Shown here: piece by piece, positions 8,326-15,709 of the stretch
Position numbering within the stretch: the first letter of the stretch is position 1
How the letters are laid out: every line of letters starts with the position of its first letter
Assembly: GCF_001267885.1 (NCBI RefSeq)
Contig: NZ_CP012383.1
Coordinates: 1 to 64,000, forward strand
Source of the DNA: Streptomyces ambofaciens ATCC 23877
Lineage (GTDB): Bacteria > Actinomycetota > Actinomycetes > Streptomycetales > Streptomycetaceae
Direction of reading: 5' to 3'
Length of the DNA: 64,000 nt
The notes under the pieces: model-generated
Told to the model about the DNA's origin: nothing
The model's database searches: none
The model's input: the letters and a program-made list of their open reading frames with translations, nothing else
Made by a program: the position numbers and the translations under genes

Positions 8326-8838
8326 CTATTCTCCGTGGTTTCGGGCGGCGCTGGCGGATGCGGTGATGAGGTGTTTGACCTGGGGGAATGTGCGGGTGGG
8401 GAGGTCGTTCCAGGCGTGGAAGGGCATGTCTTCTCCGTCCATGCGGAGGGTGTGCTGGAGGTAGTCGACGGCGCGTGCTCGGCTGGCGGGGGTGACGTGT
8501 CCGGTGCGTTCGAGGAGGGTCTGGGCGCCGCGGATGCACATGCGGCCGGTCGGTGAGAAGTCGAGGCTGCGGCACCAGCCGTAGCGTTCGAGGACGGCCA
8601 ACGTCTGGGTGAGGTGGTCGGACGGGCGGAGCGGGATCGGGTTCTGCCACAGGCCGAGGGCGGCCGCGGTGTTGCGGATGCCGGCGGGGATGAGGAGGTG
8701 CCAGCGGGTGGGCCAGTCGGGGGCGGCCGGTACCGGGAGGGGGGCCGGGGCCGGCCGGACCGCGGGGCGGGGGGCGCGGGTGGGGGCCGCGGACGGGGCG
8801 GCCGTCCGCGGCTCGGTGATCGTGTGGCGGCGGCTCAC
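8326..8838 (-). CDS. DUF6197 family protein
   Basis: The 170-residue product has a disordered Pro/Ala N-terminus (1-40) and then a conserved domain with the MCIRGA motif and the AWNDLPTRTF motif that mark DUF6197. That family is common on actinobacterial plasmids and phages and has no known function. Its start overlaps the stop of the upstream Spd-like gene by 4 bp, and the next gene begins 2 bp after its stop, so it is translated as part of the operon. Confidence 0.8.
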   Translation of the reverse strand: MSRRHTITEPRTAAPSAAPTRAPRPAVRPAPAPLPVPAAPDWPTRWHLLIPAGIRNTAAALGLWQNPIPLRPSDHLTQTLAVLERYGWCRSLDFSPTGRMCIRGAQTLLERTGHVTPASRARAVDYLQHTLRMDGEDMPFHAWNDLPTRTFPQVKHLITASASAARNHGE

Positions 8839-9743
8839 AGGTAGCCCCCGTCGGTGGTGTTGCGCGCCTTGATGCGGGACAGGACGGTGCGCACGTATGC
8901 GGCGTCCGCTTCGATGCCGTGATGCGCGAGGCGCTTCACGATCTGCGGCGCTGACGCGGTCGGGTCCGCATCACGGACGACACGGACCGCCGCAGCCTTC
9001 GACAGGCCCTGAAGCGGAAGCGCCTCGCTGTCGCGCAGCAGGGGCGCCTCACCGATGATGCGGGGCGTCTCAGCGGGGGCCAGTGCTACGCGCGACTCGG
9101 GCGCATCATGCCGCTCATCAGGGACTTCATCGACCGCATCGGTACGGTCCAGTGATGCGGGGGCGGCGGTCAGTTCGAGGGGGCGGCGCCTCTGAAGCTC
9201 CCGTGCGCGGTCCTGGCGCGTCACCTCGATGTCGAAGTCCGTGGACACTTCGGCCATGAGGAGTTCGGCGCGCATCGTGCGGCGCCGCATCTCTGCGGCG
9301 TGCTGCGCCTCTTCGAAGACGAGGCCGCGCTCCATCTCGGCAAGGGTGGCCTTCTCCTCGTCGGTGAGTGCGGCGGGGTCGCGCATGTCGGCGAGGGCGA
9401 GGGCCCAGACGACCTTGGCTCCGAGGGGGAGGAAGGGGCCGGCGTAGGCCATGGCGAGGTTGTTGTCGGCGATGCCGTGCCAGACGAGGAAGCTGGCGAC
9501 GGCGAGGAGGGCTGCCCAGCCGAAGCAGGCGACGGGCCACCTCTTGCCGGCGATTCGTACGCCGCGGTACTCGGCGTAGATGACGGAGCCCCATACGGCG
9601 TCGGCACAGGCGGCGACGGTGATGCCGGCGGGTCCGGCGCCGAGGAGGTCGAAGAGGCTCCAGGTGGTCCAGATGAGGGAGCCGAAGGACAGGAGGGCGG
9701 CGAGCTTGATGAGGGGGGACGTCTTGGCGGTGGTGGCGTTCAC
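8835..9743 (-). CDS. Spd-like membrane protein of plasmid spread
   Basis: The 302-residue product has about four membrane segments in residues 10-120, then a charged cytoplasmic coil (125-185) and a small helical, winged-helix-like C-terminus (250-300, with SKAAAVRVVRDADPTASAPQ). This matches the layout of SpdB/DUF2637-type proteins, which help Streptomyces plasmids spread between hyphal compartments after TraB-mediated transfer. The GTG start has GGAAGAGG upstream. Family assignment is from topology and context. Confidence 0.7.
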   Translation of the reverse strand: MNATTAKTSPLIKLAALLSFGSLIWTTWSLFDLLGAGPAGITVAACADAVWGSVIYAEYRGVRIAGKRWPVACFGWAALLAVASFLVWHGIADNNLAMAYAGPFLPLGAKVVWALALADMRDPAALTDEEKATLAEMERGLVFEEAQHAAEMRRRTMRAELLMAEVSTDFDIEVTRQDRARELQRRRPLELTAAPASLDRTDAVDEVPDERHDAPESRVALAPAETPRIIGEAPLLRDSEALPLQGLSKAAAVRVVRDADPTASAPQIVKRLAHHGIEADAAYVRTVLSRIKARNTTDGGYL

Positions 9744-9780
9744 TGGACCTCTTCCTTTCGGTGAGCGGTTGTGGGGGTGG

Positions 9781-9921
9781 TCAGGCGGCGGTGGTGAGGT
9801 CGGCCGGGTTGGTGGCGGCCAGGGCGTCGATCTCGGCGAGGTTGATCTCGGTCTCGAAGTCGGTGGTCGTCCAGGTGGTGGAGTCGTTGCCGTGGGCCTT
9901 CGCGAACTCGGGTCCGGTCAT
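9781..9921 (-). CDS. Small protein, 46 residues
   Basis: The ATG at 9921 is preceded by AAGGAG at 8 bases, a strong ribosome site. The peptide is acidic and Thr/Ala-rich with a central DFETEINLAEIDAL stretch and no motif I can name. It lies in the leftward operon just upstream of the Spd-like gene. Peptides of this type can be ribosomal-peptide precursors, but no modification enzyme is nearby, so function is unknown. Confidence 0.65.
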   Translation of the reverse strand: MTGPEFAKAHGNDSTTWTTTDFETEINLAEIDALAATNPADLTTAA

Positions 9922-10068
9922 GGGGGCTGCTCCTTTGCAGCTGGTGGGTGGTCCGCTGGTCGTGCTGGGGGCCGCACCCCGCAGGGGGGTGGTCGGGGTG
10001 CGGCCTCCGGCGGGGCCAGAGGTGGGGCCCGGCCGTGTCGGCTCGGTCCGGGCCCCGGTCGGGGGTGG

Positions 10069-10278
10069 TCAGGCGGCGGGGATGCGGATGTCGCTGATGC
10101 GGCCGGAGGGGTCCACTTCGACGCGCATGTCGCAGATGACGCAGTGGTGGGAAGCGGGGCCGTCCGTCACCGCCTGGCGGGTCGTCATCGGGCGGGCGTG
10201 GCACTTGAGCGACTTGTTGGGGTCGATCTGGTCGCCGACTCGAACACGGGTGAAGTGGTCGGTGGTGATGGCGGACAT
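10069..10278 (-). CDS. Small protein with a CxxC pair
   Basis: The 69-residue protein has Cys and His residues (SLKCHARP, HHCVICDMRV) that could bind one zinc ion. AGAGGAA upstream supports the ATG. It belongs to the leftward operon and has no recognised function. Confidence 0.7.
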   Translation of the reverse strand: MSAITTDHFTRVRVGDQIDPNKSLKCHARPMTTRQAVTDGPASHHCVICDMRVEVDPSGRISDIRIPAA

Positions 10279-10295
10279 GTTGGGTTCCTCTCGGG

Positions 10296-10691
10296 TCAGG
10301 TGCCGTCGATGGCTGCGCTGGTGTCGGATGCGGCTTGGTGGAGTTCGGGGTCGGTGAGGGCGAAGCAGGCGCGTTCACCGGCGAGGGCGGCGTTCTTCTG
10401 CTGGTCGAGGGGGAGGGTCCGCAGGGCGGGGTTGGTGTCGGGGTCGGAGAGGCGGGCGATGAGGAGGCCGATCGCGGAGACGACGTTCGTGCCGTCGGAG
10501 GCGCCGGCCAACGTGGCGATGAGGGTCTGGGTGCGGTCGACGGTGTGCCGGGTGAGGGCGAGGAGGCGCAGGCCGGAGAGGATCTGGTCGATGGCGGGGT
10601 CCTGGACGGCGGCGAGGTCTTCGAGGAGGCCGGCGAGGTCGTCGTCGAGCGGGGGGACGGCGTTGTCGGCGGTGTGGACGTGGCCGGCCAT
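10296..10691 (-). CDS. Helical protein of unknown function
   Basis: The 131-residue protein is acidic and predicted all-helical (LAGLLEDLAAVQDPAIDQIL, SAIGLLIARLSDP). Its ATG overlaps the preceding stop as TGATG, so translation is coupled to the gene before it. It is one of five overlapping genes that open the transfer operon. Confidence 0.75.
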   Translation of the reverse strand: MAGHVHTADNAVPPLDDDLAGLLEDLAAVQDPAIDQILSGLRLLALTRHTVDRTQTLIATLAGASDGTNVVSAIGLLIARLSDPDTNPALRTLPLDQQKNAALAGERACFALTDPELHQAASDTSAAIDGT

Positions 10692-11077
10692 CACAGCTCT
10701 CCGTCCCAGTCGGAGACGGCCTCGTCGAACGCGGCGACCGCGCAGTTCGGGTCTTCCTGCGCGACCTGCATGAGGAAGCCGGCGTCGAGGCCGATGCAGT
10801 ACTCCTCCAGTTCCGCTTCGAGGACCGGGTCGACGGCCACGGTGGGGGCGGGCGGGAGGGTTTCCTGGTGGGCGGCCTTGGTGGCGTTCCACTGGGCGAG
10901 GGCTTCGGTGGCGGCTTCCAGGTCGGCGGTGGACAGGCTGGCGTCGCCGATGAACTGACCGGTGGGGCCGAGGAGCATGATCCGGCCGGCGACCTCGGTG
11001 TCCTGGGACAGGCCGAGGATCTGCTCGATGAGCGCCATGAGGCGGAGGTCGTTCTCGTTGGGGTTGTCGCGGTTCAT
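10691..11077 (-). CDS. Acidic protein of unknown function
   Basis: The 128-residue product is acidic, with a helical N-terminus (NDLRLMALIEQILGL) and a C-terminus with two Cys residues. The overlaps with the neighbouring genes on both sides (ATGA upstream, TGATG downstream) make it a firm operon member. No family is recognised. Confidence 0.75.
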   Translation of the reverse strand: MNRDNPNENDLRLMALIEQILGLSQDTEVAGRIMLLGPTGQFIGDASLSTADLEAATEALAQWNATKAAHQETLPPAPTVAVDPVLEAELEEYCIGLDAGFLMQVAQEDPNCAVAAFDEAVSDWDGEL

Positions 11078-11379
11078 CGCTGGCCACCGCCTTCCAGGAG
11101 GTGGAGCTTGGGGCGGCTGGTGATGACCGGGTTGTGGGCGTGCTTGGTGCGGAGCGCGTTACCGCGGAAGACGGTGGCGTCGGCGAGTCCGCGGAGGTTG
11201 ACGGGGTCCAGGTCGGCGTGACCGAGGACCAGGCTGTGGTCCGGGACGAGCAGCGTCGCCGTGATGCGGAGCTGGCCGAGGTCGATACCGGGGGCCGGCA
11301 CGAACGGGGGCAGGGCACGGAGCGCGTCGAGGAAGGCGATACCGCTGCGCTCGGCGTACTGCCGGTGGAAGTCCTCCAT
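11074..11379 (-). CDS. Small operon protein of unknown function
   Basis: The 101-residue protein shows alternating hydrophobic strands (LRITATLLVPDHSLVLGHAD) suggesting a compact alpha/beta fold. It shares one base with the upstream stop (TGATG) and four with the next start. No family is recognised. Confidence 0.75.
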   Translation of the reverse strand: MEDFHRQYAERSGIAFLDALRALPPFVPAPGIDLGQLRITATLLVPDHSLVLGHADLDPVNLRGLADATVFRGNALRTKHAHNPVITSRPKLHLLEGGGQR

Positions 11380-11684
11380 CAGAGCGTCACCGCCTTGAGG
11401 ACGCGGTCCGAGCCGGTCCAGGTGGCGCCGGTGTAGTGCTCGGTGCCGGCGTGGATGTCGCGGACGAGGACGGCGAAGCGGGCGGCGTTCCGCTTGAGGA
11501 TGCGGCGGGCTTCGGTGAGGTCGGTGATGACGGCGCGAACCTCGAAGGTGCCGGACGCGTTGTCGTAGACGGTGCCGGGGGTCCGCGGACCGATCTGCGC
11601 GGCGGTGACTCGCCGCAGGGCTTCGTCAGCCTGGCCGAGTGTGGTCGTGGTGGAGTGCTGTACCGGTCGGATACGGTTCTGCAT
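11379..11684 (-). CDS. First gene of the leftward transfer operon
   Basis: The 101-residue basic protein (for example TEARRILKRNAARFAVLVRD) has no named motif. CAGGAG upstream supports the ATG at 11684. Everything from here to the terminase reads leftward with short gaps, so its promoter in 11685-11932 probably drives the whole unit under control of the divergent GntR protein. Confidence 0.75.
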   Translation of the reverse strand: MQNRIRPVQHSTTTTLGQADEALRRVTAAQIGPRTPGTVYDNASGTFEVRAVITDLTEARRILKRNAARFAVLVRDIHAGTEHYTGATWTGSDRVLKAVTL

Positions 11685-11822
11685 GGCAGTCGCTCCTGTT
11701 GAGGCGGGTAGCGATCTGTCGGGTCCTTCGGGGCCCCTGAGCGGCCTGGGTGTGCTACCACCCGGGCCGTTCGGCGTTTCCGGGGCTCCGTTGTTCCCGA
11801 CGACCACCAATGTAGCGCCCTC

Positions 11823-11895
11823 GCGCTCCTAGCGCTAGTACTCGCGCTGGAGGTTTCTTTCGGCTAATCTCAGGGGTGTACCGCTGCGCTCCTAG
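11823..11895. promoter_or_regulatory. Divergent control region with direct repeat GCGCTCCTAG
   Basis: GCGCTCCTAG occurs at 11823-11832 and 11886-11895, exactly 63 bp apart, about six helical turns. Each copy is part of a small palindrome (AGCGCT, GCGCT-CCTAG-AGCGC). The region lies between the transfer operon and the GntR gene, so these are the natural operator candidates. Confidence 0.55.
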
Positions 11896-11932
11896 AGCGC
11901 GGCAGCTAACGACAGAGAGAGGAGGTCGACCC

Positions 11933-12664
11933 ATGCGCGACACCCCCGGATACGCGGAGATCGCCCAGCACTTCCGGCGGCAGATCCGTGACGGAACGCT
12001 GAGGCCCGGCGACACACTGCCGAGCTTCAAGGCGGCTAGCGACCAGTTCGGCGTGGCGCACACGACCGTGAACCGCGCCTACCGCGTCCTCAAGATGGAA
12101 GGGCTGACGCACGCCAAGCCTGGCGTTGGAACAGTCGTATCCAGCCCCGTCAGCAACAACATCGGCACCCGTGTAGCCCTGCACGCGGCTACCGGTAGCG
12201 CTCTCGATGGCGGTGAGGAGTCGCGAATCCTGGAGGTTGGAACGACCGGCGCCGACGAGCTGGTGGCTTCACGGTTGGACGTTGCCCCCGGCACGCCCGT
12301 GCAGGTCCGCCGGCGTGTGGTCAGCCGGAACGGTCACCCCATCCACCTGAGCAGCAGCTACTACCCGGCCTACGTGGTCGCGGTGACTCCCGAGCTGACG
12401 GAACCGGTGTCTACCGGTGCGTCGCGGGAGCTCGCGGCGTCACGGCTGGGGATGGCTCAGGACCAGGTGCTGGAGGAAGTGACGAGCCGGCACGCCACAG
12501 CCGCGGAGAAGGATGCCCTTGGGCTGACCGCGTCCGAGGTGGTCGTCACTCAGGTGGTCCGGACGGTGACGCTGGAAGATGGACGCGTTGTCGAGGTGGC
12601 CGTCAAGGTCGCTCAGGGTTCCACGATCCTGCGCTGGACGACCTCGCTCCGTCCACAGGAGTAA
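11933..12664 (+). CDS. GntR-family transcription regulator (TraR/KorSA-like)
   Basis: The 243-residue protein has an N-terminal winged helix of the GntR type (LPSFKAASDQFGVAHTTVNR, about 30-49). The C-terminal domain (about 90-240) is of the HutC/UTRA effector-binding kind, with alternating strands (VQVRRRVVSRNGHPIHLSSSY). Proteins of this type repress transfer genes on Streptomyces plasmids. GAGGAGG upstream is a strong ribosome site. The divergent placement relative to the transfer operon supports that job. The ligand is unknown. Confidence 0.85.
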   Translation: MRDTPGYAEIAQHFRRQIRDGTLRPGDTLPSFKAASDQFGVAHTTVNRAYRVLKMEGLTHAKPGVGTVVSSPVSNNIGTRVALHAATGSALDGGEESRILEVGTTGADELVASRLDVAPGTPVQVRRRVVSRNGHPIHLSSSYYPAYVVAVTPELTEPVSTGASRELAASRLGMAQDQVLEEVTSRHATAAEKDALGLTASEVVVTQVVRTVTLEDGRVVEVAVKVAQGSTILRWTTSLRPQE

Positions 12665-12799
12665 CAGGAGGCAGCTCTGCAAGTTAGAACTGTCTAAGTA
12701 ATACGGCCGACCGCACCCAGCGGCACGGCCGGCCGCCCTACTTGCCGTTGCCCTGCGAAGACGTCGGCAGTAGGGAATCCCCAACCAAGGAGATCCGCC

Positions 12800-12862
12800 A
12801 TGAGCGTATCGCCTTCGCTTCGCACTGTGCGAAGCGGACCGCGATCAGGGGGGCCACTGTGA
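12800..12862 (+). CDS. Leader peptide (20 codons) with internal hairpin
   Basis: An AAGGAG site precedes ATG 12800. The reading frame ends at TGA 12860-12862, which overlaps the GTG start of the next gene. The leader contains a 21-bp palindrome (12816-12836, arms CGCTTCGCAC / GTGCGAAGCG). Ribosome movement through the leader would open the hairpin, so it may control translation of the replication operon. No amino-acid bias typical of attenuators is seen. Confidence 0.5.
   Translation: MSVSPSLRTVRSGPRSGGPL
12816..12836 (+). promoter_or_regulatory. Perfect hairpin inside the leader ORF
   Basis: Ten-bp arms flank one central T. The hairpin ends 22 bp before the GTG start of the next gene. It could be an attenuation stem or an operator for a dimeric protein. 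Confidence 0.55.
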
Positions 12863-13164
12863 GCCCCCGCAACCCCAACAACGCTGGAGAGACCCGCCTC
12901 CCGCCCGCCGTGACCTTCGGAACCGGCGCCGAACTGCTGGTCAAGCTGGGAATCGTCAGCAGCATCACCCGCGAAGGCGTCCGGCACATCGCGACGTCCG
13001 AGCGGTACGAGAAGCACTGGCCGTTCGGCCCCGACAAGGCCCACCCCTACGGAGAGGGCGCCGGCGCGCTCCTCATGGCCACAGGCCCGTTCCTCGACTT
13101 CTTCCGGGACGTCTACCAGCAGGTGGACGAGAACGGCGATCTGATCGCCCCCACGGCTTCATGA
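12859..13164 (+). CDS. Small protein of the replication operon
   Basis: The 101-residue product starts at GTG 12859, coupled to the leader stop. It has a helical middle (GTGAELLVKLGIVSSITREG, which resembles a short helix-turn-helix) and an acidic tail. An in-frame upstream start is possible but would overlap the leader and lacks a ribosome site. The role is unknown; a Rep accessory or copy-control function is inferred from position. Confidence 0.65.
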   Translation: MSPRNPNNAGETRLPPAVTFGTGAELLVKLGIVSSITREGVRHIATSERYEKHWPFGPDKAHPYGEGAGALLMATGPFLDFFRDVYQQVDENGDLIAPTAS

Positions 13165-13319
13165 ACGCATTACGGGTTCTGGGATCGCAGCCCCAGCGCC
13201 CGGACACGCAGAACGGCCGGCCTTCGAGGAGGTTCGCAGCTACCTCGGGCCGACCGTTCAAGCACACCCAGCGGCTTGCACCCCGCTGGCTTCGGAAGCT
13301 CCACCCTGCAAAGAAGTGA
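13161..13319 (+). CDS. Small very basic protein
   Basis: Its ATG overlaps the preceding TGA (ATGA). The 51-residue product carries about 14 Arg/Lys (for example RRFAATSGRPFKHTQRLAPR), suggesting nucleic-acid binding. It is too short for standard gene calling but sits precisely in the coupled chain. Confidence 0.6.
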   Translation: MNALRVLGSQPQRPDTQNGRPSRRFAATSGRPFKHTQRLAPRWLRKLHPAKK

Positions 13320-13329
13320 GGTCCTCCTA

Positions 13330-13410
13330 ATGAGGAAGCCTACTCGAACCCACTGGTATGTCGACAAGAGGACCCTCTTGATCCTCCGCACGCCGGAGGC
13401 GGCCAGGTGA
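13330..13410 (+). CDS. Tiny coupled ORF before rep
   Basis: Twenty-six codons start at ATG 13330 and end at TGA 13408-13410, overlapping the GTG start of rep. A GTGAGG motif lies upstream. It probably serves to couple rep translation; whether the peptide itself acts is unknown. Confidence 0.5.
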   Translation: MRKPTRTHWYVDKRTLLILRTPEAAR

Positions 13411-14936
13411 CCGACGCGAAGAAGAGGCCCAGCTCACTGGCCGACAATCCGCCGCTGGAGCTGTACGGCCCAGAGGATGGTGGCTGGTACACCACGCGTG
13501 TGTACGACTGGATCCCTCTGTGCCCTCAGCTGCGTGACGCGGACGTCCGGGGCTACCTGGTACTGCGATCCCTGGTGATCGAGAAGTTCAAGAACCCCGT
13601 CCGAAAGCTGACCCTGCTGGACCTGTGCGAGCTGATCCCCAGTCCGACTCCGGGGCAGCCCAGCAGCCTCACGCGAGTGCGTGGCATCCTCCAGGCCCTG
13701 TCCGCTGTCCAGCTCATCGCTACGCCCGATGGCGATCCGGTGAAGACGTCGTCGCGGGCCTCGGCGGCCAGCAAGACGATCCGGATCCGGGTGAACGATT
13801 TGCCGCCTGAGGGCTACGCGGGCTGGCGGAACACGGAGGACAAGTTGTCTCACGTGCAGCGTCTGCGGTCTGCGGCCGAGGCGGGTCGGAAATCCGACCC
13901 GGTTGGTTCGGGCGGCGCCACCGGTGGGGGTGCGGGTCGGAAATCCGACCCGGCGGGTCGTAAATCCGACCCCGGGGGTCAGAAATCCGACCCGGATCCG
14001 GCGAATGACCAGCCAGAACCCGATGTCCCTCTGGATTCTTCAGTTGGAACGAGGTCGGGGATGGATGTGCCTTCGGCACGTAGTGCCGTTGGCGTGCGTA
14101 GCACTTCTTCCTCAGGTAGTAGCGAAGCTGAGGACGGAAGCGGCTTCGCCGCGGCGGGCAAAGAAGGCTCGTCGTCGGATCAGGAAGACGGAACAGCGGG
14201 CGTGCCGGAGCAGCGGAAGTCGGATGGCCCGGAGCTCTCGAGGGACCAGCTGGCAGCCGTGCGTGCCGTAGAAGCGCTGTTGCCTCCCACTCTGCTGTCG
14301 CTGCTGCCGTATCAGCAGTTCCCCAAGCGGAACCGTGCCGCAGTCCTCGAGGCGCTGGAGTCCCGGACGGTGGAGCAGCTCCGGGATCGGGTGGCCCGCC
14401 GGTGGGTTGCCTACGGGTACGAGCCGGCCCTGCACGAGGGCAGCATCACCCAGCCGATCGGTGCCGCCCTGGAGCTGATCGTCCCGCCGCGGTACTGCCC
14501 GGACTGGTCGTGCGAGGACGGCACGATGATCGATACCGGTGTGGAGTGCCGGGCCTGCCTCGAGCGGCGCGCGTCTCGCCGGGCCGCCCGCGCGGCGGGC
14601 CTCGAGGTCAAGACGGGCAGCAGCAAGACGGGCGGTGGTGGGCGGATGCCGGAGTGCGTCATCTGCCGGGCCCCGTTCCCCGGTGCGGTCCCGGACAGCG
14701 GCGAATGCCTTACCTGCCAGAAGGAGACCGAGGCCGCTCTGGCGGCCCTCAGCGCTCGCCTGGACGCTCCCGACCTCGCCTGGGAGTCGTGGGCCGCGCC
14801 GGCCGCCGACGGCCCGGCAGAAGACGACGAGAACACCGGCTTGGACGAGGAAACCGTACGGCTACGCGCTCAGCTCGCCCGCCAGTTCGGCACGCCCGAG
14901 CAGGTAGAGGCGTACTGCACCGAAGCCCCGTTCTAG
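13407..14936 (+). CDS. Iteron-type replication protein (Rep1-like)
   Basis: The 509-residue protein has an N-terminal winged-helix region (about 40-125), then a GRKSDP peptide repeated four times that is encoded by palindromic iterons. A disordered Ser/Glu-rich linker follows, then a helical domain (about 270-350). The C-terminus has two Cys-rich knots (CPDWSC...CRAC near 353-375 and CVIC...CLTC near 412-434) that could bind zinc. In pSLA2-type linear plasmids the origin iterons also lie inside the rep1 gene and are followed by a helicase-like rep2. The arrangement is the same here, but homology to pSLA2 Rep1 is inferred, not tested. Confidence 0.7.
   Translation: MTDAKKRPSSLADNPPLELYGPEDGGWYTTRVYDWIPLCPQLRDADVRGYLVLRSLVIEKFKNPVRKLTLLDLCELIPSPTPGQPSSLTRVRGILQALSAVQLIATPDGDPVKTSSRASAASKTIRIRVNDLPPEGYAGWRNTEDKLSHVQRLRSAAEAGRKSDPVGSGGATGGGAGRKSDPAGRKSDPGGQKSDPDPANDQPEPDVPLDSSVGTRSGMDVPSARSAVGVRSTSSSGSSEAEDGSGFAAAGKEGSSSDQEDGTAGVPEQRKSDGPELSRDQLAAVRAVEALLPPTLLSLLPYQQFPKRNRAAVLEALESRTVEQLRDRVARRWVAYGYEPALHEGSITQPIGAALELIVPPRYCPDWSCEDGTMIDTGVECRACLERRASRRAARAAGLEVKTGSSKTGGGGRMPECVICRAPFPGAVPDSGECLTCQKETEAALAALSARLDAPDLAWESWAAPAADGPAEDDENTGLDEETVRLRAQLARQFGTPEQVEAYCTEAPF
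13883..13993. repeat. Four palindromic iterons, candidate replication origin
   Basis: GGGTCGGAAATCCGACCC occurs at 13883-13900 and 13934-13951. Single-base variants of the left arm are at 13955-13972 and 13976-13993. The last three are spaced exactly 21 bp, two helical turns, so Rep would bind one DNA face. Being inside the rep reading frame they also encode GRKSDP repeats. This is the expected form of a plasmid origin. Confidence 0.75.
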
Positions 14937-14995
14937 CTTCTCGCGGGCCTGGCCAACATCCTGCCAGGCCCGCCCTCGACAAGGAGAATCACGGC

Positions 14996-15658
14996 ATGGC
15001 CGTCTACCGATCCCGCCCCCTCCCCTTCATCACACTGCCGCGCGAAGTCCTGCTGAACGGCAACCTGACCCCCACCAGTCGGCTCCTGTACGCCCTGCTG
15101 CTGTCCTCCCTGGACGTCGACATGGAGTTCAGCCAGATCGCCACCTTGGCGGGCCTGCGCCACCCTGACGAGCTCTCCCCCTACCTGGAAGAGCTGGCCC
15201 AGATCGGCGCCGTGGAGGTGGGTGACCACGAGGGTCGCGGGTCAGTCCTGACCGTGCATGAGATGCCGGTCGTCCCCCAGCAGCGAACCCACACCTGTGT
15301 GCCCTGCGAGGACTGCGGCGACTGTTCCTGCGAGTACATCAAGGGCGTCTGCCGGCCCTGCTCCGAAATCCGACGCACCAATGATCAAGCGAAGCGGGAC
15401 ATTGACCGCTGGAAGCGGCAACTTGAGGCCGGCGCCACCTACGCCATCGGTCAGCACGCCGCCCGACTGCACCGCTGGGACTGCCCGACGCTGAACACGC
15501 CGGAGAAGGGCATGGCGCGCCTCGAGGAGCAGAAGCCCTACGCAAAGAACGGCGGTTACTACTGGTCCAGGCTGCCGGACCTTTACACGGCCGATGAGCT
15601 GCGTCAGAAGGGCTCACGGAAGAAACACTGCGCCGTCTGCGGCCCCGACCCGCTGTAG
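14996..15658 (+). CDS. Winged-helix, zinc-finger protein of the replication operon
   Basis: The 220-residue protein has an N-terminal winged helix (about 25-75, MEFSQIATLAGLRHPDELSP). A Cys-rich cluster follows (CVPCEDCGDCSC...CRPC, about 99-122), then a charged coil, then a second His/Cys-containing region ending in HCAVCGPD. AAGGAG precedes the ATG. The winged helix resembles replication-initiation and bacterial helicase-loader folds, so a role in loading or regulating replication is likely but unproven. Confidence 0.7.
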   Translation: MAVYRSRPLPFITLPREVLLNGNLTPTSRLLYALLLSSLDVDMEFSQIATLAGLRHPDELSPYLEELAQIGAVEVGDHEGRGSVLTVHEMPVVPQQRTHTCVPCEDCGDCSCEYIKGVCRPCSEIRRTNDQAKRDIDRWKRQLEAGATYAIGQHAARLHRWDCPTLNTPEKGMARLEEQKPYAKNGGYYWSRLPDLYTADELRQKGSRKKHCAVCGPDPL

Positions 15659-15709
15659 CACGCTCGTCCATCTCCCGCACGTCTGGCGTACCAATTCGAA
15701 GGAGTGCCT

